This document shows positions 35,998-44,666 of a DNA stretch of 64,000 nt, one piece after another. Each line of letters begins with the position of its first letter. Positions within the stretch are counted from its first letter, which is position 1. A program made the position numbers and the translations under genes. The notes beneath the pieces are model-generated. The model searched no databases and had not been told where the DNA came from. It saw nothing but the letters and a program-made list of their open reading frames with translations. The DNA comes from Spirochaetota bacterium (GTDB taxonomy: Bacteria; Spirochaetota; Spirochaetia; Treponematales; Rectinemataceae): positions 1 to 64,000 of the forward strand of contig JAKLFE010000004.1 in NCBI GenBank assembly GCA_022711355.1, read 5' to 3'.

Positions 35998-37641
35998 ATG
36001 ACCATGCACGCAAGGCTTTCTGGCGCCGCGCTCGGCGCGGCCCTCGCCCTCGCCCTCGCCTCCCTCGTCCCCGGGCCGCTCGCGGCCGCGGAGCCCGAGG
36101 GGCGGGAGCTCGTGGCGGCCTTCAACGACATCGATCCCGAGCTCGACCCCCACCACTCCATCTACTCGGCCGAGGCCCAGGTCTTCACGGCCATCTACGA
36201 GGGCCTGTTCACCTACAACCCCGACTCGCTCGACCCCGTGAAGGCCGCCTGCCGCTCCTACAGCCGCTCCCAGGACGGCCGCACCTACACCTTCTACATC
36301 CGCGAGGAGGCCGCCTGGTCGGACGGGAGCCCCCTCGTCGCGCGGGACTTCCGCGACGCCTGGCTCCGGGCAATCTCCCCGTCGGAGAAGGCCGACTACG
36401 CCTCCTTCTTCGACGTCATCGACGGCGCGCGGGAGTACCGCCTGGGCAAGAGCGCCGACCCCGCCTCCGTGGGCATCTCGATCATCGACGACCGTATCCT
36501 CCAGGTCCGCCTGACGTCGAAGGCCGACTACTTCACGCGCCTCCTGTGCCACCACTCCTTCTCGCCCATCCACCCCGCCGTCCTGGCCTCCGGCTGGCGC
36601 AAGGCCTTCCCCTTCCCCGTCAACGGCCCATACAAGCCGGTCTCCCTCGAGAAAGGCAGCTTCGCCCTCGAGAGGAACGAGCGCTACTGGGACGCGGAGA
36701 ACGTCGAGATCCCGCGGCTGCGTCTCGTGTTCACGGACGACGACGCGGACGCCACGCGCCGCTTCGACAACGGCGAGATACACTGGCTCGCGGGCCCCAT
36801 GGACCTCGACTCCCTCCTCGACCGCTCCATCCAGGCCAACCCGATGTTCGGCACCCACTACTGGTTCTTCGCCGCCGGCAAGGAGCCCTGGGACGACCCC
36901 GACCTGCGCCGCGCCCTCGCCCTCCTCTTGCCCTGGCCGGAGATCCGCTCCCGCGAGCAGTACCTCATCCCGGCGCCCACCCTCGTCCTGCCCTTCGCCG
37001 GATACCAGGCGGCCAAGGGCCTGGACAAGGCCGACGCCGAGGAGGCCGCCCGCCTCCTTGAAAAGTCGGGCCACGCGGGCGGGAAGGGCCTGCCGCCCCT
37101 CGTCGTCCTGACCCCGGACAACGAGGACTCCAAGCGCGTCGCCGGCCTCATGAAGCAGGTCTGGGAGAAGCTCGCCGGGCTCGAGGTCGAGGTCAGGCTC
37201 GTCGCGCCGGCCCGCTACTTCGACCTCGTGCGCGCCGGCCCCGGGCCTTCCGGCTACGACCTCGCCCTGACCACCTGGATCGGCGACTTCGCCGACCCCC
37301 TCGCCTTCCTCCAGATGTGGGCGAGCGACTCCAACCTCAACGACGCGGGCCTCGCCGACCCGGACTACGACCGCCTCCTCGCCGAGGCCTCGGCCAAGGA
37401 GGGGCCCGCCCGGCTCGAGGCCCTCGCCGCGGCCGAGACCCGCCTCCTCGCCGGCGCGGCCGTCCTCCCGATCTACCACAGCATAGCCGTCAACGTGGTG
37501 GACCCGGACTTCGTCCGCGGCTGGTACGCGAACGCCCTCGACATCCACCCCTTCAAGTACCTCGCCTTCGGCCAGCGCCGCCTCCGGCCCAACGTCGTCC
37601 ACGCGGCCGGGCCGGCCGCCCCCGTGGCCTCGCTGCGCTAG
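35998..37641 (+). CDS. Oligopeptide-type ABC transporter substrate-binding protein
   Basis: 547 residues. Signal peptide to about 30 (LAAAEP). The SBP_bac_5 framework is clear: DPHHSIYSAEAQVFTAIYEGLF, the YTFYIREEAAWSDGSPLVARDF signature, NGPYKPVSLEKGSFALERNERYW and YDLALTTWIGDFADPLAFLQMW. It should bind peptides outside the cytoplasmic membrane. No permease or ATPase gene is adjacent, so the partner transporter is elsewhere. AAGGAG precedes the ATG. Confidence 0.92.
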   Translation: MTMHARLSGAALGAALALALASLVPGPLAAAEPEGRELVAAFNDIDPELDPHHSIYSAEAQVFTAIYEGLFTYNPDSLDPVKAACRSYSRSQDGRTYTFYIREEAAWSDGSPLVARDFRDAWLRAISPSEKADYASFFDVIDGAREYRLGKSADPASVGISIIDDRILQVRLTSKADYFTRLLCHHSFSPIHPAVLASGWRKAFPFPVNGPYKPVSLEKGSFALERNERYWDAENVEIPRLRLVFTDDDADATRRFDNGEIHWLAGPMDLDSLLDRSIQANPMFGTHYWFFAAGKEPWDDPDLRRALALLLPWPEIRSREQYLIPAPTLVLPFAGYQAAKGLDKADAEEAARLLEKSGHAGGKGLPPLVVLTPDNEDSKRVAGLMKQVWEKLAGLEVEVRLVAPARYFDLVRAGPGPSGYDLALTTWIGDFADPLAFLQMWASDSNLNDAGLADPDYDRLLAEASAKEGPARLEALAAAETRLLAGAAVLPIYHSIAVNVVDPDFVRGWYANALDIHPFKYLAFGQRRLRPNVVHAAGPAAPVASLR

Positions 37642-37668
37642 GCGATCCCGAAGGGCGGGCTGGGACTC

Positions 37669-38790
37669 ATGGGCGAGACGGACGGCGACAGCGAGAACTT
37701 CCTCCGGAACCTGGGCTTCCCCCGGATCCAGGTCCACCATCCTTTCAACCACTTCGACTTCGCTCGGCCGGGCCGCCGCATCCTCGTCATCGGCCCCATG
37801 GGCTCGGGCAAGACCGAGTTCTCGGCCCGGATGTGGCGCGACAGCCTCGTGGCCCTGCGCAAGGGCGGGGCGGCCCGGGCGGCCACCTGCACGGAGGGGG
37901 CGGACCGGCGCGAGATCTTCGTCGTGCGCTCGAGCCTCGACCAAGCCCGCTTCCCCGACTACCCGCCCGACGCCCTCGCCTACCGCGGCGGCTACGAGCG
38001 CTGCGGCGACCGCATCGGCCAGGCCCGCGACTCCTTCGCCCTCGAGGCCCTCCTCGCCTCGAACCCCGGGGTAGGCACCTGGATCGTGGACGAGGCCGCC
38101 TTCTACGACGAGCGGATCGCCTACCTCATGAAGGACGAGGCCGAGCGCCGCGGCCTCGTGTTCGTCTGCCCCACCCTCGTGCTCAACTTCCGCCGCGAGA
38201 TCTTCAACCACACCGCGCGCATCCTCCTCGAGACGGCCACGGACGTCTTCCCCCTGACCGCCTACTGCGAGCACCCGGACTGCCTGGCGGACTCGCTGTA
38301 CACCTACCGCTACTACCTCGTCGACGGCCTCGAGTGCCCCGCCCTCTACTTCGATCCCCTCATCATCATCGGGGGGGACCGCACCAAGGAGGACGGGCGC
38401 GAGCCGAACTACTGCACGCGCTGCGACGAGCACCACTACCTCCCCGGCAAGGAGTACACCTACTTCAGCCTGAAGCCCATGGGCGAGGCGGCCGCGCGAG
38501 GCGACCTTCGGCCCCTCCTCGCCGAGCTGAACGCGGTGGCCGGGGGCACGCCCGGCTCCCGCCTCGAGGCGAGCCTCCGCGCCCGGCACCTCGACTGCGA
38601 GCGGCCCTGCCCCGAGCAGCTCGCCGCCCTCAAGGTGCCCTGCATCGCGGAACGGGCCCTGGTCTACCTCTACGCCGAGCAGAACCTCCTGTCGGCGGAG
38701 CAGCTCCGCTCCATCGTCTCCTCCCTCGGCCTCGACCGCGACTACCTCACGCGCCGCCTGAGCGACAACAGGCGGCCCTTGGACCTATAA
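37669..38790 (+). CDS. Thymidine kinase 1-like P-loop NTPase, enlarged
   Basis: 373 residues, against about 190-230 for bacterial TK1. P-loop GPMGSGKTE (42-50), Walker B TWIVDEAAFYDE (137-148, equivalent to the TK1 DEAQFF site), and the late substrate-loop plus zinc region FDPLIIIGGDRTKEDGREPNY then CTRCDEHH (249-256), with an earlier C200/C205 pair. These match the TK1 order P-loop, DEAQ, CxxC, GG..Y..C..C. The inserts and the C-terminal extension of about 110 residues are unusual. Whether it phosphorylates thymidine is open. It lies between oppA and tldD. Confidence 0.65.
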   Translation: MGETDGDSENFLRNLGFPRIQVHHPFNHFDFARPGRRILVIGPMGSGKTEFSARMWRDSLVALRKGGAARAATCTEGADRREIFVVRSSLDQARFPDYPPDALAYRGGYERCGDRIGQARDSFALEALLASNPGVGTWIVDEAAFYDERIAYLMKDEAERRGLVFVCPTLVLNFRREIFNHTARILLETATDVFPLTAYCEHPDCLADSLYTYRYYLVDGLECPALYFDPLIIIGGDRTKEDGREPNYCTRCDEHHYLPGKEYTYFSLKPMGEAAARGDLRPLLAELNAVAGGTPGSRLEASLRARHLDCERPCPEQLAALKVPCIAERALVYLYAEQNLLSAEQLRSIVSSLGLDRDYLTRRLSDNRRPLDL

Positions 38791-38800
38791 GGAGCATTCA

Positions 38801-40240
38801 ATGACCATGGACCTGCGGCGCCTCCTCGAATCCGCCCTGCCGGCGGGAGTCGAGTGGGCGGCCCTGCGCCGCGTGCGCAGCGTCGAGCGTTCCTACGCGG
38901 CGAAGGACGGGGCCTTCGAGTCCGCCGCCCTCTACGAGGACGAGGGCTTCATGATCGAGGTCCTCTCCGGGGGCCAGTTCGGCTACGCCGGCCTGGCGGC
39001 CGCGGGCCCGGCCGCGATGGCCGCGGCGGCCGCGCGCGCCCTCGAGCTGGCGCGCTCCGCCTCGGGCCGCTCGATCCACCGCTTCGGGACCGAGGTCCGC
39101 CCCGCCACCGCCCTCTCCTACGAGACGCCGCGGGGCAGGCGCGCGGCTCCCGGAGCCGACCTCCTCGCCGGGGGGGCCGTGGCCCTCTCCCGGGCCATGC
39201 GCGTCTCCGACAAGATCGTCCAGGCCAGCGCCGAGATATCGACCCGCGACCTGGAGACCGAGTACGTCTCCACCTCGGGAGCGGCGATCTGCCAGCGGAC
39301 GCACATCGTCTGCTACGGCTGCGCCGCCGTGGCCCGCGAGGGCTCTACCATCCAGAAGCGGACCCTCAACGGCCCGCGCGGGCGCACCCGCCAGGGCGGC
39401 TACGAGCTCCTCGACTTCCCCCGCATCGAGGCCGAGGCCGCGAGGGCCGCCGAGCAGGCGATCGAGCTCCTCGGCGCTCGGGACTGCCCCTCGATGCGGG
39501 CCGACCTCGTCCTGGCCCCCGACCAGATGATGCTCCAGATCCACGAGTCGATCGGCCATCCCCTCGAGCTCGACCGGATCCTCGGCGACGAGCGCAACTA
39601 CGCGGGCTCGACCTTCGTCCGCCTCGAGGACATAGGTTCGCTCCGCTACGGCTCCGAGCTCATGAACGTCAGCTTCGACCCGACGGTGGCCGGCGAGGCG
39701 GCCTCCTACGGGGCCGACGACATCGGCGCCCCGGCGCGCAAGGAGCTGGTCATCAAGGACGGCATCCTCGTCCGGGCCCTCGGCAGCCTCGAGTCCCAGG
39801 CCCGCTCCGGGAAGGCCGGCGTGGCCAACCAGCGGGCCGAGGGCTGGCACCGCTCCCCCATCGACCGCATGGCGAACCTCAACGTCGAGCCCGGCAAGGA
39901 CGCGTTGCCCGATATCATCGCCTCTGTCGAGAGAGGCGTCTGGATGGAGGCGAACCGCTCCTGGTCCATCGACGACTACCGCAACAAGTTCCAATTCGGC
40001 TGCGAGTACGGCAAGCTTATCGAGGACGGCGAGCTCACGAGGACCGTCCGCAACCCGAACTACCGGGGCGTCTCCTCCTCCTTCTGGAGGAGCCTTTACA
40101 AGGTGGGCGACGCCTCCACCTTCCAGGTCTTCGGCACCCCGAACTGCGGCAAGGGTGAGCCCAACCAAGTGATCACGACCGGCCACGCGAGCCCGGTCTG
40201 CGCCTTCCGAGGCGTGGAGATATTCGGAGGCGAGCAATGA
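38801..40240 (+). CDS. tldD: TldD-family metalloprotease
   Basis: 479 residues. The zinc motif HESIGH at 248-253 within LQIHESIGHPLELDRILGDE identifies the catalytic partner of the TldD/TldE heterodimer. STFV, NVSFDPTVAGEAASYGADD and the C-terminal RNPNYRGVSSSFWRSL also fit. The complex degrades unfolded peptides and matures some peptide antibiotics. AAGGAG before the ATG; the stop overlaps the tldE start (ATGA). Confidence 0.95.
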   Translation: MTMDLRRLLESALPAGVEWAALRRVRSVERSYAAKDGAFESAALYEDEGFMIEVLSGGQFGYAGLAAAGPAAMAAAAARALELARSASGRSIHRFGTEVRPATALSYETPRGRRAAPGADLLAGGAVALSRAMRVSDKIVQASAEISTRDLETEYVSTSGAAICQRTHIVCYGCAAVAREGSTIQKRTLNGPRGRTRQGGYELLDFPRIEAEAARAAEQAIELLGARDCPSMRADLVLAPDQMMLQIHESIGHPLELDRILGDERNYAGSTFVRLEDIGSLRYGSELMNVSFDPTVAGEAASYGADDIGAPARKELVIKDGILVRALGSLESQARSGKAGVANQRAEGWHRSPIDRMANLNVEPGKDALPDIIASVERGVWMEANRSWSIDDYRNKFQFGCEYGKLIEDGELTRTVRNPNYRGVSSSFWRSLYKVGDASTFQVFGTPNCGKGEPNQVITTGHASPVCAFRGVEIFGGEQ

Positions 40241-41592
40241 GCGCGATGCGCGATCTCGAGGAGACCTTCAAGGGCGCCTGCGCGGCGCTGTTCGACGAGC
40301 TCTCCGGGGGCGAGGAGCTCTCGGTCGGGTTCTCCGGCGAGTCCTCGGACTTCCTCCGCTTCAACCGCGGGAAGGTCCGGCAGATAGGCCACGTCGACGG
40401 CGCGTCGCTCCGCTTCAAGTACTACCGCGGCGGCCGCAGCCTCGCCTCGGGCTTCGAGGCGACGGGAGAGGCCGAGGCCGACCGCCGCAAGGCCGCGATG
40501 GCCCTCGAGGCGGCGCGCCGCGAGGCCGCCCTCCTCCCGCCCGACCCTTACCAGGTCCTGCCCAAGGCCGCCGCCTCCTCGCGGGAGGAATTCCCCGGCC
40601 GCCTCCCCGATCCAGGCCGCCTCCCCCAGGAGATACTCGGCCCGGGACAGGCCCTCGAAGCGGCGGGCGCGGAGTTCGTCGGCATCCATGCGCAAGGGCC
40701 CATCTGCCGCGGCGCCGCGACCTCCGCCGGGGCCAGGCATTGGTTCGCGGCCGAGAGCTTCATCGCGGACTACTCGGCCTACCTCCCCAACGGCAAGGCC
40801 CTCAAGTCCTGCTACGCCGGCCGAGAGTGGGACGGGGGCGAGTACGCGCGCCGCCTCGCGTCCGAGGCCTCCCGGCTCGAGGCCTTGGGCCGGCCCGAGC
40901 GAGCCGTCCCGCCGGGAGAGTACCGCGCCTATATCGCCCCCGAGGCCCTCGCCGAGTTCATCGACTTCTTCTCCTGGTACGGACTCTCGGAGCGCCAGAT
41001 CCGCGAGGGCGAGAGCGCCTTCATCTCCCTCAAGGAGGGCAGGACCTCCCTTTCCCCGCGCTTCGACCTCGTCCAGGATTTCAGCCTCGGGGTCGAGCCG
41101 CGCTTCAACGAGTCGGGAGAGGTGGCGCCCGAGCGCCTGCGGCTCATCGCGGGGGGCAAGCTCGCCTCCACCCTCGTCTCGGCCCGGAGCGAGCGGCAGT
41201 ACGGCCTCCCCGCCAACGCCGCGCCCGAGGAGGAGTTCCTGCGCTCGGCGGCCATCGGCGCGGGGGAGCTCGACGAGGATCGGGCGCTCGAGGCCCTCGG
41301 CACGGGGCTCTACCTCTCGAACCTCCACTACCTCAACTGGAGCGACGTGGATTCGGCCCGGGTGACGGGCATGACCCGCTTCGCCTGCTTCTGGGTCGAG
41401 GGGGGCAGGATCGTCTCGCCGATCAAGGACCTCCGCTTCGACGACAGCCTCTACCGCGTCTTCGGCGACAGGCTCGAGGCCCTGACAGCGCGGCGCTCGC
41501 TCGTGGTCAATCCCTCGACCTACGAAGAGCGCGCGTTAGGCGGCAGCCTCCTGCCCGGCATACTCCTGAGCGGGCTGACGTTTACGCTTTAA
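40237..41592 (+). CDS. tldE: TldE/PmbA-family protein
   Basis: 451 residues. It shares the TldD/PmbA fold (FNRGKVRQIGHVDGASLRF at the N-terminus, AFISLKEGRTSLSPRFDLVQD in the middle, TGMTRFACFWVEGGRIVSPIKDLRFDDSLYRVFGDRLE near the end) but has no HExxxH, as expected for the non-catalytic partner. It is translationally coupled to tldD. Confidence 0.93.
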   Translation: MSAMRDLEETFKGACAALFDELSGGEELSVGFSGESSDFLRFNRGKVRQIGHVDGASLRFKYYRGGRSLASGFEATGEAEADRRKAAMALEAARREAALLPPDPYQVLPKAAASSREEFPGRLPDPGRLPQEILGPGQALEAAGAEFVGIHAQGPICRGAATSAGARHWFAAESFIADYSAYLPNGKALKSCYAGREWDGGEYARRLASEASRLEALGRPERAVPPGEYRAYIAPEALAEFIDFFSWYGLSERQIREGESAFISLKEGRTSLSPRFDLVQDFSLGVEPRFNESGEVAPERLRLIAGGKLASTLVSARSERQYGLPANAAPEEEFLRSAAIGAGELDEDRALEALGTGLYLSNLHYLNWSDVDSARVTGMTRFACFWVEGGRIVSPIKDLRFDDSLYRVFGDRLEALTARRSLVVNPSTYEERALGGSLLPGILLSGLTFTL

Positions 41593-41612
41593 TCAAGAGA
41601 GAGAAAAAAACA

Positions 41613-41698
41613 AACCACAGAGGCACAGAGGGGAGAGGGGAGAATAGCGATTTTCTCTCTATGCCTCTGTGCCTCTGTGCCTCTGTGCCTCTGTGGTT
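41613..41698. repeat. Palindromic CCTCTGTG-type repeat element (copy A)
   Basis: Left arm 41613-41631 is the exact reverse complement of right arm 41680-41698 (19 bp). The right side carries four tandem copies of GCCTCTGT from 41663 to 41694. The centre is GA-rich, then TTTTCTCTCT. The element is AT-richer than the genome and lies between convergent tldE and M20 genes, where its hairpin could end transcripts from both sides. Confidence 0.8.
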
Positions 41699-41714
41699 CA
41701 CGTATTACGCACTA

Positions 41715-43208
41715 TCACGTTTCTTTTCCCGGCGCGGAGGGCTTGGGCGGGTAGGCCGCTATGAGCCGCAGGTAGAACTCGATCCCCTTGCCGAGCTTGG
41801 CCACGGGTATGGCCTCGTCCACCGCGTGCATGCTCGCCCGCTCGGCCTTCGAGAACTCGAAGGGAGAGAAGCGGTACACGCGGGGGCAGAGCCGGGCGTA
41901 GTGCCGGGCGTCGGTGGCGCCCAGGGCGACGTAGGGGGCCGCCACGGCCTCCGGGTAGGTCGCCGAGGCGGCCCCGGCCACGAGCTCCCAGCTTGGCCCC
42001 TCGGTCTCCGAGACGGGCGAAGGCTCCCCCGGATGGATGAGGGCCAGCTCGATCCTCGGGTCGGCTACGACGCGCCGGATGCGGGCCAGGGCTCCCTCCA
42101 CGGTTTCGCCTATCGCGATCCTCATGTTGACCACGGCCGAGACCCGGGCCGGCAGGATGTTCGCTCCCTCCGAGCCCGCGAGCATGGTGACCGCCGTGGT
42201 CGTCCGGCACATCGCCCCCGTCTCGCCCCCCGAGGCGGCGAAGGCCGCTGCCAGGAGGGGCCTGAAGAGCCAGAGGTTGGCCAGGACGAGGCGCAGGCCG
42301 AAGGGGGCGTGGCGGCCGAGCTCGCCGAGCATGGCCAGGGTCGGGCGCGGCAGGGAGGGAGGGAAGGGCCGCCTCTCGAGCCGGAGGACGGCGCGGGCGA
42401 GGGCCGCCGCCGCGCCGCGCCGCGGCGGGGTCGAGGCGTGGCCGCCCGGGCTCCGGGCGGAGAGCTCGAGGTCGGTGATCCCCTTCTCCGCGACGCCGAT
42501 CAGGGCGGCGGGCCGCGTCACACCGGGGAAGACTCCCTCGACCACGCCTCCTCCCTCGTCGAGGACGAGGCCGGGCTGGACGCCCCGCAGCGCGAGGAGG
42601 GCCAGGATGGCCGGCGTGCCCTCGCCGGCGACCTCCTCGTCGTGGCCGAAGGAGAGGTAGATATCGCGCTCGGGGACGCAGCCCGAGGCCGCGAGGAGCT
42701 CGACGGCCTCGAGGGCGCAGCAGAGCGTGCACTTCGTGTCCAGGCTGCCCCGGCCCCAGACCTTGCCTTCGGCGATCCGGCCCGAGAAGGGCGGATGGCT
42801 CCAGCCCGCGCCCTCCGCGGCCACGACGTCGTAGTGGGCCATGAGGACGAGGGGCTCGGAGGCGCTCCGGCCCTTCCAATGGTAGAGAAGCGAGTAGCCG
42901 CCGGCCACCTCCCTCGTCATGGCGCGGTGAGCCGCGGGGTAGAGCCCGGGCAGGAGCTCGATGAAGGACTCGTACTCGCGATAGTCGACCTTGGAAAGGT
43001 CGCGGCTCGAGACGGTCCGCCGGCGCAGCATCTCGGCCAGGCGCGCGGCGGCGGACGGGGCGTCGACGCGGCCGAGGCAGGGCGGCGAGGCCGCGGGATC
43101 GAGCGCCGCGGCCCGCGGACCGGCCGCCGCCCGCGGCTTGAAGGCGGCGGCCCTCGCCGCGAGGAGCGCGAGAAGAGCTGCTAACGCGCCGAGGACGAGG
43201 GCGGCCAT
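41715..43208 (-). CDS. M20-family membrane-anchored peptidase (PM20D1-like)
   Basis: 497 residues with an N-terminal membrane anchor (3-22). Zinc ligands appear in PLVLMAHYDVV, GRGSLDTKCT, SFGHDEEVAGEGT, and near the C-terminus DARHYARLCPRVYRFSPF. The dimerisation-domain motif SPGGHASTPP is present. The long linker and anchor match PM20D1-type carboxypeptidases, which hydrolyse or form N-acyl amino acids. It is the last gene of a minus-strand cluster with two membrane proteins, suggesting import or export of its substrate. Confidence 0.9.
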   Translation of the reverse strand: MAALVLGALAALLALLAARAAAFKPRAAAGPRAAALDPAASPPCLGRVDAPSAAARLAEMLRRRTVSSRDLSKVDYREYESFIELLPGLYPAAHRAMTREVAGGYSLLYHWKGRSASEPLVLMAHYDVVAAEGAGWSHPPFSGRIAEGKVWGRGSLDTKCTLCCALEAVELLAASGCVPERDIYLSFGHDEEVAGEGTPAILALLALRGVQPGLVLDEGGGVVEGVFPGVTRPAALIGVAEKGITDLELSARSPGGHASTPPRRGAAAALARAVLRLERRPFPPSLPRPTLAMLGELGRHAPFGLRLVLANLWLFRPLLAAAFAASGGETGAMCRTTTAVTMLAGSEGANILPARVSAVVNMRIAIGETVEGALARIRRVVADPRIELALIHPGEPSPVSETEGPSWELVAGAASATYPEAVAAPYVALGATDARHYARLCPRVYRFSPFEFSKAERASMHAVDEAIPVAKLGKGIEFYLRLIAAYPPKPSAPGKET

Positions 43209-43219
43209 TTCACTCAGCC

Positions 43220-43885
43220 CTAGCCAAGGAGCTTGCGCTTGTACAGCGCCCGCGCCGCGCCGATCGAGACGAGGGCCCCGACGGGGATGAGGATGCCCAC
43301 CGGCAGGGAGGGCGCGGCGAGGAAGAGGAGGATCATGAGGGAGAGGGGCGCGACCGATATCCGCCAGTTCTTCGATACGAAGACCACTCCGAGGGCCCCG
43401 AAGAGGGAGGGCAGGAGGTTGGCGAAGGCAGGCTTGAGCGCCGGCGATTCGAGGACGGGCACGAGGTAGGACATGAGCAGGACGCCGAGGGCGAGGACCA
43501 GGTTCGTGACGAGGGAGGAGGCGCCTATCGCGAGGGTGGAGACGATCTCGCCCTCCTTGGTCGAGGGCTCGACGCCCGCCTGCTGCATGGCGTTGATGGC
43601 CGCGGGGACCTTGAGGTTGGAGAGGTTGCCCGTGACGAAGCCCAGGTAGGTCCCGCCCGAGCCGAGCATGGGGGTGAAAGTGGCGACCTCGACCAAGGCT
43701 ATGGGCCAGAAGACCATGATCGTCGGGAGGAAGCCCTTGAGGAAGGTGCCTAGGGGCGGCCAGACGCCGTAATGCAGGGATATGGCGAGGGGCACGCCCT
43801 GGGTGACGACGAGGGCGAGGACCATCCAGATCCTCCCGTCGCGGTGGATCGTCTCGTCGTAGCTCTTGGGGCTCCGGGGCTTCAC
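43220..43885 (-). CDS. Polytopic membrane protein paired with DUF5058
   Basis: 221 residues, GTG start overlapping the DUF5058 stop (GTGA). About five to six spans. ATFTPMLGSGGTYLGFVTGNLSNLKVPAAINAM has a conserved-looking Gly/Asn-rich re-entrant segment of the type found in small-molecule transporters. The overlap indicates a two-subunit membrane complex with the DUF5058 protein. Frame extends upstream to 44131 as a shadow and is rejected. Function unknown. Confidence 0.75.
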   Translation of the reverse strand: MKPRSPKSYDETIHRDGRIWMVLALVVTQGVPLAISLHYGVWPPLGTFLKGFLPTIMVFWPIALVEVATFTPMLGSGGTYLGFVTGNLSNLKVPAAINAMQQAGVEPSTKEGEIVSTLAIGASSLVTNLVLALGVLLMSYLVPVLESPALKPAFANLLPSLFGALGVVFVSKNWRISVAPLSLMILLFLAAPSLPVGILIPVGALVSIGAARALYKRKLLG

Positions 43886-44598
43886 TTGGCGCCTCCCTCG
43901 AGGATGCGGGAATAGAGTATGGCCGAGGCCATGCCGCAGAGCATGCTGACCGGCATGGCGAAGCTCTCGAGCGAGGGGAGCTTGGCCTTCTTGATGAGGA
44001 GGCCGAAGAGGGCCATGACCAGGGCCGAGGTGGCCAGGCTCAGGATGGATACGGCCCCGCCCGCGAGGGCCCCGCCCAGGAAGGCGGAGATGAGGCCCAT
44101 GAACATCGCGGTGATGAGGAGGCTCACCCACTTCGTGTCGCGGCTCTGGGCCTTGCTGATCCCCCCCTGGATCCGCTTGACGAAGAAGATGACGAGGAAC
44201 ATCGCGAAGACCGAGCCGGCCGTCATGGCCCAGGCCACGGCGGAGAAGACCGTCGGGTCGAGGATGGGAGACTTCGTGGAGGCGCCGAAGGCCTGGGCCG
44301 CGGTCTCGGCGGCGGGAAGCTCGTAGGTGATGGCGCCGATGACGGAGAGGCGGATCCAGGGCAGGGGGAGGCCGAGGGAGCCGGCCAAGGTGAGGACGGC
44401 GAGGAGGATGGCCGCGGAGGGGACGATCGTGAAGACGGCGCTCGAGACGAGGGTCTTCCGCATCGCGGCGGCGGGGAGGCCGATGCGCTTGCCCTCCCGC
44501 CAGGCCTTCGCGATGAACACGAGGCTCTGGAGCGTCACGAAGGCGGCCACGACGCAGCCGAGCGCGAAGAGGAAGGCGCTATTGCGGATGTCGCCCAT
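43882..44598 (-). CDS. DUF5058 family membrane protein
   Basis: 238 residues with about six spans. The opening (LQSLVFIAKAWREGKRIGLP, then MRKTLVSSAVFTIVPSAAILLAVLTLAGSLG) and WIRLSVIGAITYELPAA match DUF5058. AAAGGAG lies before the ATG. The gene forms an overlapping pair with the next membrane protein and is followed by the M20 peptidase. A combined transport and hydrolysis unit is plausible but unproven. Confidence 0.8.
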   Translation of the reverse strand: MGDIRNSAFLFALGCVVAAFVTLQSLVFIAKAWREGKRIGLPAAAMRKTLVSSAVFTIVPSAAILLAVLTLAGSLGLPLPWIRLSVIGAITYELPAAETAAQAFGASTKSPILDPTVFSAVAWAMTAGSVFAMFLVIFFVKRIQGGISKAQSRDTKWVSLLITAMFMGLISAFLGGALAGGAVSILSLATSALVMALFGLLIKKAKLPSLESFAMPVSMLCGMASAILYSRILEGGAK

Positions 44599-44639
44599 GT
44601 ATAGAGACTCCTTTCCGGGGCCGGGACCTAGCGAAGAAC

Positions 44640-44666
44640 CTTATACCGCGGGATGCCGCCTGTCAA
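44640..44666 (-). promoter_or_regulatory. Possible internal promoter before DUF5058
   Basis: TTGACA (reverse of 44661-44666) and TATAAG (reverse of 44640-44645) with a short 15-base spacer; TAAGGT gives 17. It overlaps the last codons of the upstream AlaX-type gene. Confidence 0.35.

Noticed and set aside
34525-38589. A 1354-codon open frame on the minus strand
   Set aside because: It lies antisense to four well-supported plus-strand genes and reads as the Val/Glu/Gly-rich shadow typical of high-GC DNA.
41663-41694. Four tandem octamers as a CRISPR-like array
   Set aside because: Units are 8 bp with no spacers, and no cas gene is present anywhere in the window.
40740-43184. Open frame reading through the octamer element at 41.65 kb
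   Set aside because: Peptides of the NHRGTEGR type arise from the repeat itself, and the rest is antisense to tldE/M20 genes.
43886-44131. Longer start for the membrane protein paired with DUF5058
   Set aside because: The extension is Gly/Arg/Pro-rich shadow of DUF5058; the GTGA overlap is a better start.
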